Below are positions 58,346-64,000 of a DNA stretch of 64,000 nt, piece by piece (within the stretch, counting starts at the first letter, position 1; each line of letters opens with the position of its first letter). The notes under the pieces were generated by a model. The model was not told where the DNA came from and made no database searches. It saw only the letters and a program-made list of their open reading frames with translations. The DNA lies in the NCBI GenBank assembly GCA_036494715.1, contig DASXNY010000166.1, positions 1 to 64,000 of the forward strand, given 5' to 3'. The stretch is from JAICJR01 sp036494715 (GTDB lineage: Bacteria; Actinomycetota; Thermoleophilia; Solirubrobacterales; Thermoleophilaceae). The position numbers and the translations under genes were made by a program.

Positions 58346-59549
58346 GAGCCAGGAGGCTATCTTCGACCGCACCCGGATTCGCCCGCTGCGGCGCACGCGC
58401 GCGACCTCGGTCGCGCTGCAGGAGGCGCTCCGCGTTTTCTTCATCTCGCGGGTGCTGGTGTGGCTGTCCGCGGCGCTCGCAGTCAACCTCCTGCCGACGC
58501 GCATCTTCCAGCAGCAGGCGCACGACGTGCCGGGCCTCAGCGGGCCGCTCGGCAGCACGCTCGGCTCGCTCGCCCACTGGGACGGCATCTGGTACCTGAC
58601 GATCGCGCATTCGGGCTACGAGGGCGGCTCGGCGCTCAGCGCTTTCTTCCCGCTCTACCCGGTGAGCGTGCGCCTGGCGGCCGGCGACGTGCGCTCTGGC
58701 GCGGCGCTGCTCGTGGCGGCGTACGCGGTGTCGGCGCTCGCGCTCGTGGCGGCGCTGACGCTGCTGCACAAGCTCGTCGAGCTCGAGCTGGGTGAGCGCT
58801 TCACGCGACCGGTGCTGTTCCTCGTCGCGCTCTGGCCCGGGTCGCTCTTCTTCAGCGCCCCCTACTCCGAGAGCCTGTTCCTGGCGCTGAGCATCGGCGT
58901 CTTCTACTCGGCGCGCACACAGCGCTTCGCGCTCGCCTCAGCGCTCTGCGCGGCCGCCACCGCCACACGCCCCACCGGCGTGCTGCTGATCCTGCCGCTC
59001 GCCTGGATGGCGTGGAAGGGTGGGCGCCTGCGCTGGCTCGTGCTGGCCCCGCTCGGCGCGGTGGCGTTCAGCGCCGGGCTGGCGGGCGCCGGGCTCAAGC
59101 CATTCGCCTGGTTCTCGGTCGAGCGCGGCTGGGGCCACGTCTTCAGGGGACCCGTGCTCGGCGCCTGGGACGCCGCGGTGGCCGGTGCGAAGGGCGCCGG
59201 CCAGCTCGTCTCCTGGGCGCCCGTGGACCACGTCGTCGCGGCGGAGAACGCCCTCTATCTGTTCTTCCTCGTGTTCGCGGTCGTCGCGCTCGTGGGGATC
59301 TTCCGGCGGCTGCCGCCGGCCTACGGCATCTACACGCTCGTATCGCTCGTCGCGGCGATCTCGGCGCCCGTCGGCTGGCAGCCGCTGATGTCGTTCGGGC
59401 GGCTGCTTGCGGTCGTCTTCCCGATCCCGATGTGGGTTGCGCTCGACCTGCAGGACAGGCGCCTCGTGCGCGGCTTCGTGTACGTCGCCTCGGCGGCGCT
59501 GCTCGTCTGCGCCACGGCGGGCTTCGCCACGTGGCAGCTCGTCACGTGA
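58344..59549 (+). CDS. PIG-V-like membrane mannosyltransferase
   Basis: A 401-residue protein with about ten helices. The outside-loop signature AHWDGIWYLTIAHSGYEGGSALSAFFPLYPVSVRL, and LFLVALWPGSLFFSAPYSESLFLALSIGVFYSARTQRFALASALCAAATATRPTG, are typical of the PIG-V/DUF-related GT-C mannosyltransferases. Start ATG 58344 (GAGG 5 bp upstream) or in-frame ATG 58323; both overlap the 5' end of mscS on the other strand. Substrate is probably polyprenol-linked. Confidence 0.82.
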   Translation: MSQEAIFDRTRIRPLRRTRATSVALQEALRVFFISRVLVWLSAALAVNLLPTRIFQQQAHDVPGLSGPLGSTLGSLAHWDGIWYLTIAHSGYEGGSALSAFFPLYPVSVRLAAGDVRSGAALLVAAYAVSALALVAALTLLHKLVELELGERFTRPVLFLVALWPGSLFFSAPYSESLFLALSIGVFYSARTQRFALASALCAAATATRPTGVLLILPLAWMAWKGGRLRWLVLAPLGAVAFSAGLAGAGLKPFAWFSVERGWGHVFRGPVLGAWDAAVAGAKGAGQLVSWAPVDHVVAAENALYLFFLVFAVVALVGIFRRLPPAYGIYTLVSLVAAISAPVGWQPLMSFGRLLAVVFPIPMWVALDLQDRRLVRGFVYVASAALLVCATAGFATWQLVT

Positions 59550-60229
59550 TCCGCGCGGTCACCGTCGACGCGCTCGGCACGCTCGTGCACATGCAGCCGC
59601 CTGGGCCGCGCCTGCGCGTGCGGCTCAAGGCGCTCGCCGGCGTCGACGTGAGTGAGGAGCAGGCCGCCGCGGGCTTCGCCGCCGAGATCCACTACTACCT
59701 CGAGCACCATCTCGAGGGCGGCGACCCGGCGTCGCTCGACGCCCTGCGCGACCGCTGCGCGGGGGTGCTGCGGGCGACGCTCGGCATCGAGGACGTCGAG
59801 CTGGGCGTGGTGCGCGAGGCGATGCTCGGCTCGCTCCACTTCGACGCCTTCGCCGATGCGGCGCCCGCGCTCGAGGAGCTGCGCTCGCGTGGCCTGCGGC
59901 TCGTGGCTGCGAGCAACTGGGACTCGTCGCTGCCGGAGGTGCTCGAGCGCACCGGCCTCGCCTCGCTGCTCGACGGCGTGGTGTCCTCGGCGGCGGCGGG
60001 CGCGGCCAAGCCGGCGCCGGCGCTGTTCGAGGCGGCGCTGGAGCTGGCGGGCGTGCAGGCCTCCGAGGCCATACATGTGGGCGATTCAGTCGAGAAGGAC
60101 GTGCAGGGAGCGCTCGCGCTGGGCATGGGGGCAGTGCTGGTCGAACGCGACGGCGACGCGCGCGCGGGTGGCGCGGCTCCGGTGATCAGCACGCTGGCCG
60201 AGCTGCCGCCCCTAGTCTTGGACGGGTGA
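59546..60229 (+). CDS. HAD-superfamily hydrolase
   Basis: A 227-residue HAD protein. Motif I is VTVDALGTLV, where the usual second Asp (DxD) is replaced as in HDHD3-type members; motif II LVAASNWDSS; motif III GAAKPAPALFEAAL with the Lys; motif IV IHVGDSVEKDVQGAL. Loss of the general acid/base Asp could mean weak or no phosphatase activity. GTG 59546 (GTGA overlap). Confidence 0.88.
   Translation: MIRAVTVDALGTLVHMQPPGPRLRVRLKALAGVDVSEEQAAAGFAAEIHYYLEHHLEGGDPASLDALRDRCAGVLRATLGIEDVELGVVREAMLGSLHFDAFADAAPALEELRSRGLRLVAASNWDSSLPEVLERTGLASLLDGVVSSAAAGAAKPAPALFEAALELAGVQASEAIHVGDSVEKDVQGALALGMGAVLVERDGDARAGGAAPVISTLAELPPLVLDG
60213..60218 (+). promoter_or_regulatory. TAGTCT -10-like box
   Basis: TANNNT hexamer ending 7 bp before GTG 60226, inside the HAD gene's end. 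Confidence 0.3.
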
Positions 60230-61074
60230 CGAGCGAGCTCGACCAAGCGCCGGGCAGCGTCCCCGAGGAGCCGCCGACCGCTCCGGACGACGCCCCGCGC
60301 TGGCCCGCCTGGTTCGCGCCCGCGGCTTTCGTGTCCGGCGTGCTCGCGGTGTTCATCGTCGCCGCGGTCGTGCAGGTGATCGTCGCCGCCACCGGCCACG
60401 ATCTGCCCACGAGCGGCGCCGGCATCGCGCTGGGCGGCACACTGATCCAGGATGGGCTGCTGGTCGCGGCCGCGATCGTGTTCGCCTCGCGGGTCGCGCC
60501 GCCGCGGCCGTGGCAGTTCGGGCTCAGGGCCACGCCGTTCCGCAAGGCGCTCACCGCCGCGTTGACGGCGTACGCGGGCTTTTGGCTGTTCTCCGTCGCC
60601 TACCAGCTGATCCTCCACCCGCACGGCAAGCAGACCGTGGCCAAGGACCTCGGCGCGACCAACGGCGGCCTGCTGCTCGTGCTCGCCGCGATCCTCGTGA
60701 TCGTGATCGCGCCGATCTGCGAGGAGTTCTTCTTCCGCGGCTTCTTCTTCAAGGCGCTGCGTACGCGCTTCTCGCTGATCGCCGCCGCCGTGATCGACGG
60801 CCTCGTGTTCGGGGCCGTCCACTACACGGGCTCGCAGACCCTCTCCGTGCTGCCCGTGCTCGCCGTGCTGGGCTTCGCGTTCTGCATGCTCTACGAGCGC
60901 ACGGGCTCGATCCTGCCGGGCATCGGCTTGCACTCCTTCAACAACTCGATCTCCTACGCGGTCACCGTGCACTCGAGCAGCGGCGTCGCGTTCGCGCTCG
61001 GAGCGGCGATGCTGTGCGCCGTCTCGATCGCGCCCCAGGTTGTGCCCGCGCTGCGCTCGCATCCCGCGCGATGA
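60226..61074 (+). CDS. CPBP-family intramembrane metalloprotease (CAAX/Abi type)
   Basis: A 282-residue polytopic protein. Active-site motifs CEEFFFRGFFFKAL (Glu166-Glu167, Arg171) and GAVHY (His199), plus a later histidine in LHSFNNS. Family members process prenylated or bacteriocin-like peptides or act in stress; target unknown. GTG overlaps the HAD stop. Confidence 0.9.
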   Translation: MTSELDQAPGSVPEEPPTAPDDAPRWPAWFAPAAFVSGVLAVFIVAAVVQVIVAATGHDLPTSGAGIALGGTLIQDGLLVAAAIVFASRVAPPRPWQFGLRATPFRKALTAALTAYAGFWLFSVAYQLILHPHGKQTVAKDLGATNGGLLLVLAAILVIVIAPICEEFFFRGFFFKALRTRFSLIAAAVIDGLVFGAVHYTGSQTLSVLPVLAVLGFAFCMLYERTGSILPGIGLHSFNNSISYAVTVHSSSGVAFALGAAMLCAVSIAPQVVPALRSHPAR

Positions 61075-61112
61075 ACGCAGTCGGGGTATGGCGCATCCGC
61101 CTGCGCTCGCGT

Positions 61113-61118
61113 TAAAGT
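61113..61118 (+). promoter_or_regulatory. TAAAGT -10-like box
   Basis: TANNNT hexamer ending 8 bp before ATG 61127. No clear -35. Confidence 0.35.
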
Positions 61119-61126
61119 TCCCTCCA

Positions 61127-62065
61127 ATGCGTCGCACCCTGGCTCTTTCCGCGGCGCTGTTCGTCCTCATTTCGGCCTCCGCCTCCGCCGCGCCCGCGGT
61201 CAAGCTGCACCTCGCGTCGGGCATTCGCGACGGGCACCGCGTCTGGGTGATGAAGGGCCAGCGCGTGCTGATCGAGGGCACGCGCCCGTTCGCCGACGCC
61301 GGCTACGCCACCGCCGGGATCTACTTCAAGGGCAAGGAGATCGCCACCACGCGCTCGCCGCTGCGCGGGCCGGTGGGCAACGCGCAGGGCGTACTCCTGC
61401 ACTTCACCGCCAAGAAGCTCGGCACGTACAAGGCGATGGTCAAGGTCTTCAACGGCGCGGACACCGCGCATCCGGTCACCCAGGCGCTGTTCGCCGTCCA
61501 CGTGACCAAGCCCAAGGTCCACTTCGCCTCGAGCGGCCGGGGCGTGCGGCTACTCCAGGAGGGCCTGCGCGCGCTCGCCTACGTCACGCCGCGCAACGGG
61601 CACTACGACGACGCCACTGGCCGCGCCGTGCTCGCCTTCCGCAAGGTCAACGGGATGGCCCGCGTCGAGACGCCGTCGAAGACGATCTTCAAGAAGCTCT
61701 TCCGCGGGCAGGGCGGCTACAAGCTCAAGTACCCGAAGGCCGGCCGCCACCTCGAGTTCGACTGGTCGCGGCAGGTGCTCGTGTTCGCGCAGGGCGGCAA
61801 GCCCGTGCGCATCTACCACGCGTCGTCAGGCAAGCCCTCGACGCCGACCGTGTTCGGCACCTTCCACTTCTACTCCAAGACCCCGGGCACGAACGCCGAG
61901 GGCATGGTCGACTCGAACTACTTCATCGGCGGCTACGCGGTGCACGGCTACGCAGAGGTGCCGCCCTATGCCGCCAGCCACGGCTGCATCCGTGTGCCGG
62001 TGCCGGACGCACTCTCGATCTACGACGGCATCTCGCTAGGCGAGACGATCTTCGTCTACCACTAG
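61127..62065 (+). CDS. L,D-transpeptidase with peptidoglycan-binding domain
   Basis: A 312-residue exported enzyme. Signal peptide (MRRTLALSAALFVLISASASAA), a beta-rich N-terminal domain, a PG-binding helical domain (GVRLLQEGLRALAYVTPRNGHYDDATGRAVLAFRKVNGM), and the YkuD catalytic domain with His285 and nucleophile Cys287 (ASHGCIRV). It forms 3-3 crosslinks or attaches proteins to the wall. ATG 61127. Convergent 4 bp overlap with the next gene. Confidence 0.93.
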   Translation: MRRTLALSAALFVLISASASAAPAVKLHLASGIRDGHRVWVMKGQRVLIEGTRPFADAGYATAGIYFKGKEIATTRSPLRGPVGNAQGVLLHFTAKKLGTYKAMVKVFNGADTAHPVTQALFAVHVTKPKVHFASSGRGVRLLQEGLRALAYVTPRNGHYDDATGRAVLAFRKVNGMARVETPSKTIFKKLFRGQGGYKLKYPKAGRHLEFDWSRQVLVFAQGGKPVRIYHASSGKPSTPTVFGTFHFYSKTPGTNAEGMVDSNYFIGGYAVHGYAEVPPYAASHGCIRVPVPDALSIYDGISLGETIFVYH

Positions 62066-62418
62066 ACGCGCAGCTTCACCGCGTAGCCCGCGAGCACGCG
62101 CAGGACCACGAAGTAGAGCAGGAACGCCAGCAGCGCCGGCACGCCTCGCTCGACCCAGATGTTGCTCGAGTTCGCGACGCTGTCGAACGGCTTCGTGAGC
62201 ACGTCGTTGGCGTCGTCGATCGCCTCGCGAGCCTTGGTGTGCTTCTTCGCACGCGCCTTCTCCTGCTGCGGCGTGAGATCGGTCCCGTCGAGGGTCTTGA
62301 CCTTGGTCTGCTGCGCCGTCGAGCTTGCGTTGGCCTCCTCGACCGCGAACATGCCAAAGCTAAGCACCACGACGACGGTGCATACGGTCGATGCAAGGAA
62401 CAGCAGCCGCTTGATCAC
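62062..62418 (-). CDS. Small two-helix membrane protein of unknown function
   Basis: A 118-residue protein from GTG 62418. N-terminal signal/anchor helix (LLFLASTVCTVVVVLSFGMFAVEEANA), a soluble charged middle (PQQEKARAKKHTKAREAIDDANDVLTKPFDSVANSS), and a C-terminal helix (VPALLAFLLYFVVLRVLAGYAV). No family recognised; two helices facing out suggest an envelope role. Divergent from pyrE across 40 bp. Confidence 0.7.
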   Translation of the reverse strand: MIKRLLFLASTVCTVVVVLSFGMFAVEEANASSTAQQTKVKTLDGTDLTPQQEKARAKKHTKAREAIDDANDVLTKPFDSVANSSNIWVERGVPALLAFLLYFVVLRVLAGYAVKLRV

Positions 62419-62425
62419 TAGGCCC

Positions 62426-62440
62426 CCATCGGGTCGATGG
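62426..62440. promoter_or_regulatory. Inverted repeat between pyrE and the small membrane gene
   Basis: CCATCG-GGT-CGATGG, a perfect 6 bp inverted repeat centred between two divergent genes; possible operator. TAGGAT follows at 62442, a candidate -10 for pyrE. Confidence 0.35.
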
Positions 62441-62458
62441 CTAGGATTCGCGCGCGAA

Positions 62459-63043
62459 ATGACGTCTCCTTCCGCGAATGTTGGAGCCGGTGCGAGCGCG
62501 CGGGAGCGCCTCGTCGCGGCACTGCGCGAGCACGCGCTCGTGATCGGCGAGGTCACGCTCACGAGCGGGCGCACGGCCCAGTATTACGTCGACGCCAAGC
62601 GCGCGATCCTGCTTCCGGAAGCCTTTTCGGCGCTCGGCGAGCTCGTCTCAGCGCAGGCTCGCGTATGCGCTGCCACGGCCGTGGGCGGAGTCCCGGTGAG
62701 CGCGATCCCGGTGGCGTGCGCGCCGCTCGCGGTCGGCTTTCCTGAGAAAGCTTTCATCGTGCGCAAGGAGCGCAAGGAGCACGGTCTGCAGCGCTGGATC
62801 GAGGGGCCGCTGCCAGAGCCCGGCGAGCGCGTGCTGATCGTCGAGGACGTGGTCACCACCGGCGGCTCGACGGTGGAGGCGATCGAGCGCGTGCGCAGCG
62901 AGGGCCTGGAGGTGGTGGGCGTCGTCAGCGTGCTGGACCGGCTGGCCGGCGGCGGCGAGGCGATCTCGGCCGCGCTCGGCGACGCCCCCTACCTCGCGCT
63001 CACCACGATCGACGACGTCTACCCGGACCGGCCCGACAGGTAG
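62459..63043 (+). CDS. pyrE: Orotate phosphoribosyltransferase
   Basis: A 194-residue type I phosphoribosyltransferase. LVIGEVTLTSGRTAQYYVDAKRAIL, FIVRKERKEHGLQRWIEG and the PRPP loop VLIVEDVVTTGGSTVEAIERV are typical. It converts orotate to OMP in pyrimidine synthesis. ATG 62459. Its last 25 bp overlap ltrA. Confidence 0.94.
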   Translation: MTSPSANVGAGASARERLVAALREHALVIGEVTLTSGRTAQYYVDAKRAILLPEAFSALGELVSAQARVCAATAVGGVPVSAIPVACAPLAVGFPEKAFIVRKERKEHGLQRWIEGPLPEPGERVLIVEDVVTTGGSTVEAIERVRSEGLEVVGVVSVLDRLAGGGEAISAALGDAPYLALTTIDDVYPDRPDR

Positions 63044-64000
63044 ACGCCGCGGGCGGCTGCCTGCTCGGCGGCCAGCGCACCCGCCAGCAGGGCCACGAGC
63101 GCACCCAGCTGCGCAACCGCCGATGCCCCGAGCCCGAGCGGGATCGTGGCGAGAGCGAGCGCGGCCGCCACGAGTCGCCACGGCCCGCGTCCAAGGCCGA
63201 GCGTGACGCGGTAGAACACGTCACCGAGCAGGAACAGCGCGGCGCCCCCGCCGAGCAGCAGCGCCTGCTGGGTGCTCAGGTCCTCCGACGCGTGCCCGAT
63301 CGCGTGGCGCAGCGCGGCGGCGATGGCGATCACGCCGAGCAGGATCAGCAGGTGCCAGTAACCGAACGCGCCGACCGCCAGCCGCTGGCGGCGCGCGGCC
63401 GGCGCCGCGTTGAGCGCCTCCTCGGCACGGTCGCCGTCGCCGCTGCCGAAGTAGGCCCACCAGAGGCACGCGCTCAGCAGGAGGCCGAGCACCGCCACGC
63501 CCACGAGCGAGAGGTCGACCGGCAGGCCGCCGGCACCGATGCCCACGGCCACCACCGACTCGCCGATCGCGATGATCACCACCAGGCCGTGGCGCTCGAC
63601 GAAGTGGGCCGGCGCGATCAGGAAGCCGCCGCTCTGGATGAAGTACGGCGTCAGCCACTCGGACACGAAGCCGGCGGCCCAGAGCACGTACTGCGCCGTC
63701 CCACCCGCGATGCCGCCGGCCAGGACGAGCAGTGCCGACAGCAGGTTGATCGGCGCGAGGCCGAGGATCGCGTGCGTGATCTTCTGCGACGTGGAGCTCG
63801 CGAACAGCCCGGAGTGGATCAGCACGATCGCGAGGTAGGCGATGCCGAAGCTCGCCCCGCTGCCGCGGAACGCGTCGGGGATCGCCAGCGCGAGCACGAG
63901 GAACGCGGACATCGCCGCCAGCAGGAATACGCGTCTGCTCGGGCGGTCGGGCGGCACGGCGTTGGTGAGCCAGGCGTAGCCGTCGTACATCCACCAGATC
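63019..64000 (-). CDS. Low temperature requirement A (LtrA)-family membrane protein, 5' truncated
   Basis: A polytopic membrane protein whose start is beyond the window; the frame is open to the edge. The window-edge residues read WMYDGYAWLTNAVPP, matching the LtrA motif, followed by at least eight helices, with SEWLTPYF, HFVERHGLVVIIAIGESVVAVG and LWWAYFG typical. LtrA was linked to cold growth in Listeria; biochemical role is unknown. Confidence 0.88.
   Translation of the reverse strand, partial: IWWMYDGYAWLTNAVPPDRPSRRVFLLAAMSAFLVLALAIPDAFRGSGASFGIAYLAIVLIHSGLFASSTSQKITHAILGLAPINLLSALLVLAGGIAGGTAQYVLWAAGFVSEWLTPYFIQSGGFLIAPAHFVERHGLVVIIAIGESVVAVGIGAGGLPVDLSLVGVAVLGLLLSACLWWAYFGSGDGDRAEEALNAAPAARRQRLAVGAFGYWHLLILLGVIAIAAALRHAIGHASEDLSTQQALLLGGGAALFLLGDVFYRVTLGLGRGPWRLVAAALALATIPLGLGASAVAQLGALVALLAGALAAEQAAARGVYLSGRSG

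Overview
This is 64 kb of very GC-rich chromosome from an actinobacterium. The Rieske/b6-type cytochrome cluster, Lrp-like heme proteins, LtrA, many GTG/TTG starts and pervasive 1-4 bp NTGA gene overlaps suggest a deep-branching class such as Thermoleophilia (Solirubrobacterales-like). That placement is inference. I see no insertion sequence, prophage, integrase, CRISPR array or rRNA. There is one tRNA (Lys-CTT). The window reads as dense core chromosome with a few lineage-specific islands, and both ends cut a gene (ccmC/ccsA-like on the left, ltrA-like on the right).

Layout. 1-2.1 kb: end of a cytochrome c maturation operon running into hemA, closed by a hairpin. 2.2-3.8 kb: NarL-type two-component pair. 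3.8-7.7 kb: GT2 glycosyltransferase, bifunctional-nuclease-domain protein, D-Ala-D-Ala ligase and a PLP aminotransferase. 7.7-11.9 kb: four overlapping genes (DUF4126 membrane protein, alkaline-phosphatase-fold phosphodiesterase, GtrA flippase, polytopic GT-C enzyme). 11.8-16.7 kb: YmdB-type phosphoesterase, ABC-2 exporter, Lrp regulator divergent from a PLP decarboxylase. 16.7-20.4 kb: heme genes hemB, a fused siroheme-decarboxylase-like ahbA-ahbB, and hemL on a CTG start. 20.5-24.5 kb: menaquinol-cytochrome c reductase qcrABC of split b6/subunit-IV type, menaquinone methyltransferase and polyprenyl synthase. 24.5-30.8 kb: zinc-ribbon protein, dcd, tatA, tatC, TPR protein, STAS protein, tRNA-Lys and small enzymes. 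30.8-34.2 kb: nucleotide-sugar genes (wecB, Gfo/Idh/MocA dehydrogenase, acyltransferase).

34.2-42.2 kb, minus strand: rpsF, then an MFS exporter and a luciferase-like monooxygenase, then ssb, rpsR, rplI, dnaB, a DnaC/DnaI-like AAA protein and purA. The MFS/monooxygenase pair interrupts the normally contiguous rpsF-ssb-rpsR order. 42.7-50.9 kb, minus strand: eight consecutive genes running from an OmpR/PhoB two-component system through an HtrA protease, an IMPase-like phosphatase and an RsbW-like kinase to trehalose-type GT4 and GT20 enzymes and a metallo-beta-lactamase hydrolase, which looks like an envelope-stress to osmolyte module. 51-53 kb: a membrane protein with an inactivated M28 peptidase domain, and a FlgM-like mini-protein. 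53-64 kb: thiL, a GT-C mannosyltransferase, PBP1A, MscS, a PIG-V-like mannosyltransferase, a HAD hydrolase, a CPBP protease, an L,D-transpeptidase, pyrE and ltrA.

Links between regions are mostly respiration/heme (ccm, hemA, hemB-ahbAB-hemL, qcrABC, menaquinone) and cell envelope (Ddl, PBP1A, L,D-transpeptidase, WecB sugar cluster, GT-C enzymes). The most unusual points are the AhbA-AhbB fusion inside a heme operon, the CTG start of hemL, a helicase-loader-like gene beside dnaB, the split ribosomal operon, a 41-codon gene with a good Shine-Dalgarno, a dispersed CTGCGGA heptamer repeat, and recurrent TANNNT boxes 6-8 bp before start codons that suggest leaderless transcripts.
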